Counted from the first letter of the stretch, positions 26,484 through 35,253 are shown. The stretch: 64,000 nucleotides of DNA from CAVWDU01 sp963753815 (GCA_963753815.1 CAVWDU010000003.1:186001-250000), one strand, 5' to 3'. Translations and numbers: made by a program. Notes: a model not told the origin generated them from the sequence alone.

Positions 26484-27932
26484 ATGAAAACTGACCCTGC
26501 CCAACGGGGCGCTTTAACCGGCCCGCCACAACAGCCGTCCCGCCGCATGAGCGCTATGTCGCTTCACTCGCTGGCAATGTGGGTGGCTATCGTTATCGGC
26601 CTGGGGAGCGAAATCGCCATCGCCGGCACGGCGCTGGTCGGTGGCCGTCTCATCGACGGTTTCGGCCATCAGCCCATCGCCAACAGCGTGGTGCTCGTGA
26701 ACGAAGGCATCATCGAAAAGGTCGGCACCGTCGACACCCTGCCGGTGCCAGACGGTTACGAAGTGGTGTCCACCGAGGGCATGGACGTACTGCCGGGACT
26801 GTGGGAGAACCACGCTCACCTGATGCTCACGGGGCACGCAGACTACGGCCACTGGCATCCCACCTACGCCGATCGCTTCGCCAGCGAGATCATGCCGGCA
26901 AGCGCGGTACAATTGCTGCTTGCAGGCATTACCACGGCCCGGGACCTTGGCGCCCCGCTCGCTGACTCACTGTCGGTCAAACAGCGCATCGAGCGCGGTG
27001 AGATCCCGGGGCCACGGCTGTTCATATCCGGGCCGTTTATCCAGAACCAACCCTACCCCGGCACCGAGAGTTACCGCTGGGGCGTCGACAGCCCCGAAGA
27101 CGGCAGGCGCAAGGTCCGCAAGCTCGCCGACGCTGGCGTGGACATCATCAAGCTCATCGACCAGGACAAAATGACCCTGGCACAAGCGCAGGCGGTAGTC
27201 GATGAAGCCCACACGCTGGGACTCAAGGTCGTGGCCCATTCCCACCGGCCCGACGAGATTCGCCGGGGCCTCGAAATCGGTGTCGACAATTTCGAGCACA
27301 CCGGCCTCACGACGGCGCCAGAGTACCCGGAAGACGTCATCGCAAAACTTCGCGAGCGCACGGCCACGGGGCGCGTGGCGGGCGGCCCGCTGTTCTGGAC
27401 GCCCACCGTCGAGGGCCTGTGGAACTACGACCTCACGGTGGCAAACCCTGAGAAACTCGACACCGACTGCTGGCATCGCGGCCTCGCACCAGACACCATC
27501 GACGACATCCGGGCATCCATCCGCCGGCCGGGCCAGCTCGACTATATGCAACTCACGGCGAGCCGCAAGCCGACGCTACAGCGCAAGTTCGGCCAGCTGC
27601 GCGAGGCGGGCGTGGTGCTGCTGGTGGGCACGGACAGCGGCGTGCCCATGAGCTTCCACTGCCAGAGTACCTGGAACGAGCTCGATGTGTGGGTGAACGC
27701 AATGGGCATCGACCCGATGGTGGCCATTCGCGGCGCCACCTACTGGGGCGCGGTCATGATGGGCGTGGCGGATCAATGGGGTACGGTTTCCGCCGGCAAG
27801 TATGCCGACATCATCGCGGTCAGGGGGGACGTGCTGCGCCACATCAACCTGCTGTCAACTGTGGACCTGGTGATGAAGGGCGGGGTGATCTACAAACGCG
27901 ACGGCCGCCCCGTAGAGGCCGCATTGCAGTGA
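26484..27932 (+). CDS. Exported amidohydrolase-family metal-dependent hydrolase
   Basis: The protein has 482 residues from the ATG at 26484, which has GGAGG six bases upstream. A hydrophobic segment at about residues 26-46 looks like a signal peptide or anchor. The TIM-barrel metal motif is ENHAHL (HxH) after MDVLPGLW. Next come DIIKLID (candidate carboxylated Lys), VVAHSH, DNFEHT and LVGTDSG (metal Asp). The N-terminal urease-like beta domain is ALVGGRLIDGFG. It resembles imidazolonepropionase or prolidase-like secreted amidohydrolases. The substrate cannot be inferred. Confidence 0.86.
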   Translation: MKTDPAQRGALTGPPQQPSRRMSAMSLHSLAMWVAIVIGLGSEIAIAGTALVGGRLIDGFGHQPIANSVVLVNEGIIEKVGTVDTLPVPDGYEVVSTEGMDVLPGLWENHAHLMLTGHADYGHWHPTYADRFASEIMPASAVQLLLAGITTARDLGAPLADSLSVKQRIERGEIPGPRLFISGPFIQNQPYPGTESYRWGVDSPEDGRRKVRKLADAGVDIIKLIDQDKMTLAQAQAVVDEAHTLGLKVVAHSHRPDEIRRGLEIGVDNFEHTGLTTAPEYPEDVIAKLRERTATGRVAGGPLFWTPTVEGLWNYDLTVANPEKLDTDCWHRGLAPDTIDDIRASIRRPGQLDYMQLTASRKPTLQRKFGQLREAGVVLLVGTDSGVPMSFHCQSTWNELDVWVNAMGIDPMVAIRGATYWGAVMMGVADQWGTVSAGKYADIIAVRGDVLRHINLLSTVDLVMKGGVIYKRDGRPVEAALQ

Positions 27933-27954
27933 TCGGCCAGCAGCGGGCCAACAC

Positions 27955-28842
27955 TCAGCGCCGCTGACGGCGTGCGAGAAAACGGGCGGGGTTCATGCCG
28001 GTGACCAGCGCGGTTCCGATCAGCACCAGGGCGGCGCCCGCCAGGGTGTACCAGCCGATGGTCTCATCGAGAAACAGCCAGCCCCAGAAAACGCCGAACA
28101 AGGGGATGAGGTAACCCACCGTCAGCGCCGAGGTCGCCCCGATCCGGGTGATGAGATTGTAGTACAGCAGGTAGGCCACACCGCTGCACAGCACACCCAG
28201 GGCGAGAGCGGAAAGCACCGGCACGGCGGGCCAGGCCGTCGGTACCGGGCTGAACGGCGCCAGCGGCAGCATCAGCAGCGCGGCCGCCCACATGCTGCCG
28301 TGGGCGTTGGCGAACGGTGGCACGCTGTCGGCGTATTCGGCATAGTTGCTGGCGATCCCGTAAAACACCGAGGCCGATGCCGCCAGCAGCGCCGCGCTCA
28401 GCTGCCCCGGCTGGCTGGCAAAGCCGCCGAAACCCACCAGTGATGCCACCCCGGCGATGCCGAACAGGAGGCCGATAACGGCGCGTGGAGTGATCGGTTT
28501 GCCACGCCAGACGAAACCGATCACGAGCCCCCATAGCGGCGCCGTTGAATTGAGGATGGCAAGGGTCGAGGCAGGCAGTTCGCGGGCAGCCGAGGCAAAC
28601 ACGAAGAACGGCAGCGCCGTGTTGAACAGCCCGAGAATCAGGTAATGGCGCCAGTGCCGGCCCGCATCGAGGGCCTGTCCGATCAGCCGCGTCAGCAGCA
28701 GCAGAAACAGAGCCGCGCTGAACAACCGGATTTCCAGCATCCAGGTGGGCCCGAACGCCGGCACGGCAACACGCATGAACATGAACGAAGAGCCCCAGAT
28801 CGCGGCGAGCAGCACCAGTTGGGCAAAGTAGATGGGTTGCAA
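27955..28842 (-). CDS. EamA/DMT-superfamily transporter
   Basis: The 295-residue membrane protein has ten predicted helices in two EamA repeats. The first shows AAIWGSSFMFMRVAVPAFGP and LNSTAPLWGLVIGFVW; the second shows GVAYLLYYNLITRIGATSA and LIPLFGVFWGWLFLDE. Such proteins usually export metabolites or amino acids. A GAGGAG site precedes the start and lies inside the 54-nt repeat at 28847-28900. It converges with the amidohydrolase gene (22-bp gap). Confidence 0.87.
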   Translation of the reverse strand: MQPIYFAQLVLLAAIWGSSFMFMRVAVPAFGPTWMLEIRLFSAALFLLLLTRLIGQALDAGRHWRHYLILGLFNTALPFFVFASAARELPASTLAILNSTAPLWGLVIGFVWRGKPITPRAVIGLLFGIAGVASLVGFGGFASQPGQLSAALLAASASVFYGIASNYAEYADSVPPFANAHGSMWAAALLMLPLAPFSPVPTAWPAVPVLSALALGVLCSGVAYLLYYNLITRIGATSALTVGYLIPLFGVFWGWLFLDETIGWYTLAGAALVLIGTALVTGMNPARFLARRQRR

Positions 28843-29160
28843 CGCGGCTGGCTCCTCGTGAACGGGTGGTGTGGTGGCAGCGCCGCGAGCGGGTCGCGGC
28901 CGGATCTGAAGGAGCCGTCACCCTGGCAACTTTTTATCCTCCGCCTTACGCAGTCGGACCGCGAGTGGATTGGCAGCTGCCCTCATGCCGTTTGGGCATC
29001 GAGATGATTTGTCCTTCTGTATGCCACTTGCGCTTCATATTGGGAGATCCGCTTACCTGAAACGGATGGCAACCCCAAACTGTTCAAGGCTCGATTTATC
29101 TCGGTGCGACCAAAGCAGGCGCCAGAAGGGCCGCAACAGATAATCGGTCAGCGAACCGGG
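28843..29160. other. Intergenic region between DMT and MAPEG genes
   Basis: About 318 bases without a gene. It carries one copy of the 54-nt repeat next to the DMT start. At about 28949-28975 there is a second, weaker similarity to the region near 32226 (shared AGTGGATTGGC). Confidence 0.45.
28847..28900 (-). repeat. 54-nt duplicated leader element, copy 1
   Basis: It matches 31235-31288 at about 47 of 54 positions without gaps. Both copies contain the same 7-bp hairpin (GCCGCGA and TCGCGGC on the plus strand, 28882-28900 here) with a 5-base loop. On the minus strand it ends in the ribosome site of the DMT gene. Confidence 0.65.
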
Positions 29161-29565
29161 CTAGCTGGCGCCGCCACCGGCGAGTATCTGATACAGGATA
29201 CACAGCTGCGCAAACCACGAACCGGCGAACGTCAGGGTCCGTCCATAGGGAATATTGGCCACGTAGACGATAAAATGCGCAACGCGAAACCAGAAATAGG
29301 CTATCGCCGCAGACGCCGTTGCATCGTTTGAAGTATTGGTCAGGTGTGCTACGACGATGAGGGCAGCAAAGGGCGCCAGGTTCTCTATCGCGTTGATATG
29401 CGCCTTCTTTGCTCTGGCCGCCCACTCCGGCAGCGGCGTGCCGTCGGCCTTGTAGGTCAGCGCCGGCAGCAGGCCGACGTTAACAATATGCGCCAATGTG
29501 TAAGGAACCCACAACACGAGTGTCAGCGCGGTGACCCAAGTCAGCATTTGCAGTTCGATCGTCAT
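29161..29565 (-). CDS. MAPEG-family membrane protein
   Basis: This 134-residue protein has four membrane helices, the usual size for the MAPEG family (membrane-associated proteins in eicosanoid and glutathione metabolism). It shows VLWVPYTLAHIVNVGLLP, then AHINAIENLAPFAALIVVAH with the conserved E-N-x-x-P in the second helix, and FRVAHFIVYVANIPYGRTL. Bacterial members may have glutathione transferase or peroxidase activity, but most are uncharacterised. It stands alone. Confidence 0.85.
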   Translation of the reverse strand: MTIELQMLTWVTALTLVLWVPYTLAHIVNVGLLPALTYKADGTPLPEWAARAKKAHINAIENLAPFAALIVVAHLTNTSNDATASAAIAYFWFRVAHFIVYVANIPYGRTLTFAGSWFAQLCILYQILAGGGAS

Positions 29566-29974
29566 TGCTTTGTTTCTGCCGTGTGATTGAAGTTATATCC
29601 GCCTAGACTAACACCCTCGGCGGCAACGTACATACCTGCTTCTGCCGGTCCAACATGGCAGACAGCCTCGACCCTCTGCGGATGGATGTTTGCATAATGA
29701 CATCACGCATCCTCTGAAGAGCTTTCGATACTATAGGCCCGAGGATTGTACTCGCTGACTGAATGTGGACTGTCGATGCTTGTAGCAAAGATTCGTGAGT
29801 GTGCTGTATGGAATCCCTGACAGCAAGGGCTGGGGCCCCGTTTGGCAACCCGTGACAACGGTGCGACGAGTGTAGGATCATCCCAGGTACGATCGCTGTA
29901 ATGGGACCGATTTCCCGGCGCTCTGGCGACGTGGAGCCGCAGTGACATTGTGGCCGGGACAGTGGGCAGGGTAT
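29566..29974. other. Intergenic region upstream of the MAPEG gene
   Basis: About 410 bases, AT-richer than the flanks and without a supported gene. It contains a 23-nt motif at 29689-29711 that recurs before the METTL25-like gene. Confidence 0.45.
29689..29711 (-). promoter_or_regulatory. 23-nt shared upstream motif, copy 1
   Basis: TTTGCA, one variable base, AATGACATC, one variable base, then CGCATC. It matches 31205-31227 at 21 of 23 positions. Both copies are upstream of minus-strand genes, 124 bp before the MAPEG start here. Confidence 0.4.
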
Positions 29975-31171
29975 TCACCCTCGATGGCGGCTAGCCTGGA
30001 CCATGATATTGCGCGGCGTAAGGTGGCGCTCGCAAAATTCGCCCAGCGTGACCTGGTAGCCGTGCTCCTGCAGATACAATGCCCGATCCAGCGCCAACCA
30101 GAGCTCAAGCGGCCGCTGGAAGACCTGCTGTACCAGCTCCATTTGCCGGTTTGCCGCGAGTCGGGCTTCCCCCCGGGTCAGGTAATCGTCCAGGGTCGCA
30201 GGATCAGCGTCCGGCAGGCTCTTGCGCCGGGTCGCCCACTGGATGAAGTCGCCAAAACCGCTGCGCAGTATGTGACGGGGAATGGTGGGCAGTGGCAGGT
30301 AGGTATTGCGCTGCCGCAGGTCGCGCTGCAGGCAGTCAAAAGCCAGCCGCCAGAGCAACTCCAGTGAACGCAGTCGGCTGTCCCTCGCGCTGGCGGTAAC
30401 GGTCTCCCGCAGGGGAATGTGCAGATCCGGTTTAGCCAGCCTCAGCCTGCTGGAGGCGGCTGCGGCGGACAGTGGCCTGTAGACGGTTTCGGGAATGAGG
30501 TAGTAACAACAAGGTGCAACGGACACCCCCTGGATATTGCGGGCCACAGCCTGCTGCAGCAATCGTATGTGTAACCCGCCACAGGCGTGCAGCGCGACGC
30601 AGTAACTCTCGGCCGGTAGCAATCCTGCCACTGAATCTGTGAGCACATCGCACGTGTGGAAGGTCATATTGACACCCGCTCGCGCAGCGAGTGCTTCGCC
30701 GCTGCGACAAAGCCCCGGTTCGCGCTCCAGACTGTGCACTGCCCGTGCGCCGCCGGCCGCCAGGACGCGGCCCAGGTGCCCCTTGCCACTGCACCATTCC
30801 ACAATCGCCTGGGCCGGCGGTACCAGGCCGGCGAAAGCGACGACCTGGCCCCACTTGCGGCGCCCGACGCCATGGTCCAGTTGTCGGTCGTGTGCGCGCG
30901 TATGGCCCTGCAGTCGCGGCAGCAGGCACAGGCTTTCCAGTTCATCCACGATCGGCAGCCAGGGCTTCAGGAACTGTCGGCGGTCGCCGCTATCGCGCAC
31001 CAGTAGTGTCAATTCATCCTTCGTTAACTCGTTCAGAGCCGCATGGAGCGAGGGCGCGCGGGTACGCCAGAGGCTGTCGATGGCGTGGAAGGATTGGAAT
31101 TGCCACCACCGGCGATAGTCGGTGATCAGCGTGTCCAGACGTTGAAATGTAGCGGCCAGGGTCAGTGTCAT
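29975..31171 (-). CDS. METTL25-like SAM-dependent methyltransferase
   Basis: The protein has 398 residues from the ATG at 31171; the frame extends 16 codons further up. The Rossmann motif I is VEWCSGKGHLGRVLA near residue 140, followed by SLEREPGLC (acidic motif II) and ALHACGGLHIRLL. The block APCCYYLIPETVY carries paired Cys residues, as in METTL25/TRM13-type methyltransferases. The N-terminal 130 residues are a helical region with WWQFQSFHAI. The target, possibly a protein or RNA, is unknown. It lies downstream of the thioesterase on the same strand. Confidence 0.75.
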   Translation of the reverse strand: MTLTLAATFQRLDTLITDYRRWWQFQSFHAIDSLWRTRAPSLHAALNELTKDELTLLVRDSGDRRQFLKPWLPIVDELESLCLLPRLQGHTRAHDRQLDHGVGRRKWGQVVAFAGLVPPAQAIVEWCSGKGHLGRVLAAGGARAVHSLEREPGLCRSGEALAARAGVNMTFHTCDVLTDSVAGLLPAESYCVALHACGGLHIRLLQQAVARNIQGVSVAPCCYYLIPETVYRPLSAAAASSRLRLAKPDLHIPLRETVTASARDSRLRSLELLWRLAFDCLQRDLRQRNTYLPLPTIPRHILRSGFGDFIQWATRRKSLPDADPATLDDYLTRGEARLAANRQMELVQQVFQRPLELWLALDRALYLQEHGYQVTLGEFCERHLTPRNIMVQASRHRG

Positions 31172-31204
31172 CGGGCCGCAGTGTACCGCAGTTCCGCTGC
31201 AATC

Positions 31205-31227
31205 TTTGCAAAATGACATCGCGCATC
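31205..31227 (-). promoter_or_regulatory. 23-nt shared upstream motif, copy 2
   Basis: This is the second copy of the motif at 29689-29711. It lies 34-56 bp ahead of the methyltransferase ATG at 31171, a promoter-like distance. Confidence 0.4.
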
Positions 31228-31234
31228 AAATGTC

Positions 31235-31288
31235 GCTGGCTCCCGGTGAACCGGTGGCGCAGTGGCAGCGCCGCGAGTGGGTCGCGGC
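31235..31288 (-). repeat. 54-nt duplicated leader element, copy 2
   Basis: It directly follows the stop of the thioesterase gene and precedes the METTL25-like gene. The hairpin arms are at 31270-31276 and 31282-31288. The loop differs from copy 1 by one base (GTGGG against GCGGG), while the stem is unchanged. Confidence 0.65.
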
Positions 31289-32083
31289 TCAGGGTTTTGG
31301 GGTCAGCGCAAGCTGGCGGGACTGGGCGACCAACCGGCCGCTGCTATCCCAGATCTCCCCGTCTTCCTCCATCATGCCGCCGCTGATGAAGCGCGTGCTG
31401 AAGCGGCAACGCAGCCAGCCGGGCTCGGGGATACCCCGGATATGCGCGGTGAGTTCCACCGTCGGTGTCCAGGCGACCGGCAGACGCGCATTGAAGATCG
31501 TCGGCGGGAAGGCATCTGTCACCAGCAATAAACCGAATACGTCCACGGGCTCATCGTTTGCCAGGCGGATCCAACCGCGCAGCAGAGGTTCTCCGGTAGG
31601 GTTGCCATCGAGAAACTGCGCGTCTTCCGGGTGCAGGCGCAGGTCTACCCTCCCCATGATGGACGGCGGGAAGCCGAGCCCCGGGTCCGGGACCGCCCGC
31701 GCGCACTCCTCGGGTGGCGGCAGGTCTGGCGGGTGGGCATCCACCCGCACCGGACCTTCGATGCCGGCGAGATTCGAGAAACTGCCCAACAACTCGATCA
31801 ACGGCTTTTCGGGGCCTTGCAGCGTGGCACGCACCGTGGTGAGACGCTTGCCAACCTTCACGATCTGCGGATCGATGCTCACCGGCCCGGGCCTCCCGGG
31901 CGAAAGGTAATGGGCGGTGACCGTCACCGGGTGCGGCTGCGCAGCGGCAACAGCCATGGCTCGGGCACCGATCGCCATGAGGTAACCGCCATTGGCATTG
32001 CCAACGACATCCCAACCTTCGTGAATGCTCGCAGTATAGGGGTGCTGGCGACTGTCAACCGCGGTGGCCTCACTGAAGCTCAT
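31289..32083 (-). CDS. Acyl-CoA thioesterase family protein (double hotdog)
   Basis: The 264-residue protein has two hotdog repeats of TesB-like type. The N-terminal repeat shows GWDVVGNANGGYLMAIGARA, PVTVTAHYLSPGRPGP and the C-terminal one MEEDGEIWDSSGRLVAQSRQ, the closing strand of the fold. Such enzymes release fatty or branched acids from CoA. It is 180 bp downstream of the gamma-glutamyltransferase gene on the same strand. The substrate length is unknown. Confidence 0.83.
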   Translation of the reverse strand: MSFSEATAVDSRQHPYTASIHEGWDVVGNANGGYLMAIGARAMAVAAAQPHPVTVTAHYLSPGRPGPVSIDPQIVKVGKRLTTVRATLQGPEKPLIELLGSFSNLAGIEGPVRVDAHPPDLPPPEECARAVPDPGLGFPPSIMGRVDLRLHPEDAQFLDGNPTGEPLLRGWIRLANDEPVDVFGLLLVTDAFPPTIFNARLPVAWTPTVELTAHIRGIPEPGWLRCRFSTRFISGGMMEEDGEIWDSSGRLVAQSRQLALTPKP

Positions 32084-32263
32084 ACAAGGTCTTCCTGTTC
32101 CCGAAGATCGTCAACAACGTAGTCCAAGCGCACGCCACCCGCAAGACTGGCTGGCCACGATGCCGCACCAGCCTGCCCGCCCAACACTGCGTGCGCCGCT
32201 CGCGCGACTCCGTCTACTTTGGTTTACGCAAGCGGGCGTTAAGTGGATTGGCGTCTACCCGTA

Positions 32264-33811
32264 TCAGCGTGCTGAATCGACGTACTGGGCACCGTGGCGA
32301 CGCGTATCCGCCTGCGCATGCAATGCGCCGCCCGCCTCGATGCCGGCGACGTTCAGAGCACCGAAATACATGTCCGTCGCGTCGAAAGCCCGCAACCGGT
32401 AGTGTCCGGCCGCCAGGCTCACATCGATGCCCGGTTCGTGTTGTAAGACATACTCACCGTCGACCCACTCGACATGCAGGCGCGGGGCTCGCACGCTCTC
32501 CTCGAACCCGAGCCCCTCGCAGCCGAAGCGGACCCATCCCTGCAGGATGGTGGTTGTGATACGACTGGCACCCGGCGAGCCCATCGCCAGCGTCGTCCCG
32601 TCCGGATGCCAGACCACGGTGGGCGCCATATTGGAAATCAGCCGCGCGCCGGGCTTGCCGGCGAAGTAACCGGCCGGGTTCAGCTCCGGTTCACCAAGAC
32701 TGTTATTGGTCGGTATACCCGTGCCGGGAATCGAGATACCGGAGCCGTAGCCGTTGCTCATAGTGATCGCCACCACCGCTCCATCCCCGGTCGCCACGCT
32801 CATGTGCATCGTGTTGGGCGAGAACGTCTTGGTGAAAAAACGCTCGATCCAGGCGCGCTCCATGATGACCCCGGCTCGGGCCTCACCCCATCTGCCCCGC
32901 CCTTCCTCGTCTCGCAGCCGGTGCATCACGCGCTGGATGTTGGCGATGTTCAACACGCGCTCCGCATTGCACTGGCAGGCGTCGTCCAGGGCGTCATACA
33001 GGCCGACCATCGAACCGACCATGGCGCCACCGATCGCCGGCGGCGGATTGAGCGCCAGGTGGAACCCGCGGGAATTCAGCAACAACGGCCGGCGCAGCTC
33101 GGCCCGGTACGCGGAGAGGTCTTCGCGGGTGACATAACCGCCATTGCCGCTGATTTCCGCGGCGAAGGCGGCACCCAATTCCCCACTGTACAGCGCATCT
33201 GCGCCTTCACGGGCGATCAGCGACAGCGTGTCAGCCATATGCGGCGGGGTGTAGTGCTCACCGAGCTGCAGCGGGGTGCGGCCGTCCGGAAAAAACGTCT
33301 CACGACTCTCCCGCTGTTGCTTGAAGACCGCTTCACCGGCCATGGACAGCCACTTTACCAGCGTCTGGTTGGCGCTGACTCCAGCGGAGGCGAGTTCCAC
33401 GGCGGGCGCTACGATTTCACGCCACGGCAACGAGCCGCGGCGTTGCCAGACCAGCTCCAGGGCACGGAGCATCCCCGGCACCGCCACGGAGCCATGACCG
33501 ACATTGACCGTAATGCCGTCGCCGTAGGGGATATGCGCCTCCCGCCACCTCGACCGACCGTCGGCCAGGGCGTCGGTCGACAGGCGGGGCATGGCGTCAG
33601 CGCCGTCCACCAGTTCCGGCGGCTCACCCGGCAGCTTCACGTGAATGAACGCCGATCCGCCAAGAGAGCACATGAGCGCCTCGGACACGGTCGCGGCGAT
33701 AGCGCTGCCGACGGCAATGTCCACGGCGTTGCCCCCCTCTGCGGCGAGGCGCTTGCCGGCAGCGACGGTGTAGGGGGACTCCGAGGCAATGGCAACGGGC
33801 GTGGCTCTGGT
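32264..33811 (-). CDS. Gamma-glutamyltransferase family protein
   Basis: The protein has 515 residues from the ATG at 33811. It follows the Ntn-hydrolase plan: SPYTVAAGKRLAAEGGNAVD at the N-terminus, then MCSLGGSAFIHV, and the processing site before Thr335 in SPNTMHMSVATGDG. The usual T-T-H is T-M-H, with the nucleophile Thr kept. SNGYGSGISIPGTGI and LAMGSPGASRITTTILQ complete the small-subunit region. No signal peptide is evident, unlike the periplasmic E. coli enzyme, so it may be a cytoplasmic acylase-like member of the family. It is the first gene of the minus-strand group and divergent from the RND pump. Confidence 0.85.
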   Translation of the reverse strand, partial: TRATPVAIASESPYTVAAGKRLAAEGGNAVDIAVGSAIAATVSEALMCSLGGSAFIHVKLPGEPPELVDGADAMPRLSTDALADGRSRWREAHIPYGDGITVNVGHGSVAVPGMLRALELVWQRRGSLPWREIVAPAVELASAGVSANQTLVKWLSMAGEAVFKQQRESRETFFPDGRTPLQLGEHYTPPHMADTLSLIAREGADALYSGELGAAFAAEISGNGGYVTREDLSAYRAELRRPLLLNSRGFHLALNPPPAIGGAMVGSMVGLYDALDDACQCNAERVLNIANIQRVMHRLRDEEGRGRWGEARAGVIMERAWIERFFTKTFSPNTMHMSVATGDGAVVAITMSNGYGSGISIPGTGIPTNNSLGEPELNPAGYFAGKPGARLISNMAPTVVWHPDGTTLAMGSPGASRITTTILQGWVRFGCEGLGFEESVRAPRLHVEWVDGEYVLQHEPGIDVSLAAGHYRLRAFDATDMYFGALNVAGIEAGGALHAQADTRRHGAQYVDSAR

Positions 33812-34103
33812 CATGGCGGCGATATCCGGGCTCTGGCGCGCAAGCCCTATGGTAAGCCGCGCCGCCGACACAGGGATTGACCCAGCGCAAGGGCCTGGCG
33901 ACGACTGGCCTAGCCCCTATGTTATTGGACAAACGCTCACCGGGTTCAGCCTTAATACGCTGGATTCGATGGCGACATGCAGCGCCGGGGAAAAATTGCA
34001 TCGCACACATCCGGTTGCCGGGACTTGACGTAGATGTAAGAGTGAGTAACATTGATGTTAATAGCTTTTACATTGCTGTTGACCGCAGCCGGGGAGGAAG
34101 ACG
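33812..34103. promoter_or_regulatory. Divergent control region, gamma-glutamyltransferase / RND pump
   Basis: The right half is strikingly AT-rich and holds the nested dyad at 34034-34073. A possible promoter for the pump has TTGACG at 34025-34030 and TAACAT at 34047-34052, with a 16-bp spacer. The -10 would thus lie inside the operator, as expected for a repressed promoter. Confidence 0.55.
34034..34073. promoter_or_regulatory. 40-bp nested symmetric operator
   Basis: An inner dyad TAACAT (34047-34052) and ATGTTA (34055-34060) is centred on TG. An outer dyad ATGTAA (34034-34039) and TTACAT (34068-34073) shares exactly the same centre, with seven bases between inner and outer arms on both sides. 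This is the layout expected for two dimers of a TetR-type repressor. The TetR gene at 38490, at the end of the operon, is the obvious candidate. Confidence 0.65.
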
Positions 34104-35252
34104 ATGCAATCTGGAACAGAACAGGCCAGGGTAGGCGGGCTGCGCCGGCAGTCGACGACCCGGGGCACCATTGCGGCTGTCGGCCTGGCGGCACTGGCGA
34201 TCGCGACGTTGACCGGTCTGCTGCATGCCCGCGCGGGTGCGGTCGAGTCGGAATCCAGCCGCCAGCCTCTGCCGGTAGTGACCGACACCTTCGAACTGCA
34301 ACAGGGCTACCGCCGGGACGTCTCCTTCCTCGGCCTCGTGCGTGCCGGTCGCTCGTCCAGCGTTGGCTTCGAGGTGCCCGGGACCCTGTCGAGCCTCACC
34401 GCGAGTGAAGGTATGCCAGTCAGCGAAGGCCAGGTGCTCGCCACCCTGGACACGGCCCAGTTGAACGCGCGCCGCGCGGTCGTGGAGGCGGACCTCGAAC
34501 GGGTAGAGGCAGAGCTGGAACTGGCGAGAATCAAGGCCCGGCGCCAGCGCAACCTGCAGAAGTCGGGTGCGGTTTCCAGGGAGGCCTTTGACGAAACGCG
34601 CTTGGGCGCCCGCGCCCTGGAGGCCCGGTTGGCCAGCGTCGAGGCACAACTGGACAGCATCGATATTGACCTGGAAAAGTCGGTACTGCGCGCACCCTAC
34701 GACGCAGTGGTCGCCGAGCGCCTGGTCGAGGCCGGCGCAGTGATCAACCCAGGAAACCCCGTCCTGCGGCTGGTGGCCAGTGGCGCCCGCGAGGCCCACA
34801 TCGGTATCGCTGCAGAGCAAACCGCCAAGCTGCAACCTGGAGCAACCTACACGCTGACCCTGCGGGACCAATCCGTGCCCGCGAGGCTGCGCTCGATACG
34901 CCCGGATATCGATCCCCGCACCCTCACCGCGACTGCCGTCTTCGAGCTGCCCACCGAGGCCGGCGGCATGGACGGTGAGCCGGTGACACTGGCGCTGAGC
35001 GAAGAGGTGGTCATGACGGGAGGCTGGCTGCCGGTATCTGCCTTACTCGAAGGCGAGCGCGGGTTGTGGACCGTGCTGCGCGTGGTCGATACGGACGAGG
35101 GTACGGTGACCGCGCGCGAGGCGGTGGAAGTGCTGGATGTGCGTGGCGATCGCGCCTACGTCCGGGGCAGCCTGGGCGACACCCAGCGCTTCATCGCCGA
35201 CGGCGTCCACCGTATAGCACCGGGTACTCCCGTCGTGCTCGCGGAGGCCTGA
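34104..35252 (+). CDS. RND efflux periplasmic adaptor (membrane fusion protein)
   Basis: The protein has 382 residues. A GGAGGAAG site precedes the ATG. One N-terminal membrane segment (about residues 18-38) anchors it. The lipoyl half-motifs are GFEVPGTLSSLTASEGMPVS and LRAPYDAVVAERLVEAGAVI. Between them is a coiled-coil hairpin with DLERVEAELELARIKARRQ. The beta-barrel and membrane-proximal domains follow. It links the RND permease to an outer-membrane channel, which is not encoded nearby. The permease starts two bases after its stop, so they are co-translated. Confidence 0.9.
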   Translation: MQSGTEQARVGGLRRQSTTRGTIAAVGLAALAIATLTGLLHARAGAVESESSRQPLPVVTDTFELQQGYRRDVSFLGLVRAGRSSSVGFEVPGTLSSLTASEGMPVSEGQVLATLDTAQLNARRAVVEADLERVEAELELARIKARRQRNLQKSGAVSREAFDETRLGARALEARLASVEAQLDSIDIDLEKSVLRAPYDAVVAERLVEAGAVINPGNPVLRLVASGAREAHIGIAAEQTAKLQPGATYTLTLRDQSVPARLRSIRPDIDPRTLTATAVFELPTEAGGMDGEPVTLALSEEVVMTGGWLPVSALLEGERGLWTVLRVVDTDEGTVTAREAVEVLDVRGDRAYVRGSLGDTQRFIADGVHRIAPGTPVVLAEA

Positions 35253-35253
35253 C

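Noticed and set aside
31253..31295. tRNA-like D-arm (GCGC-AGTGGCA-GCGC)
   Set aside because: No anticodon arm, T-arm or acceptor stem can be formed around it; it is part of the 54-nt duplicated element.
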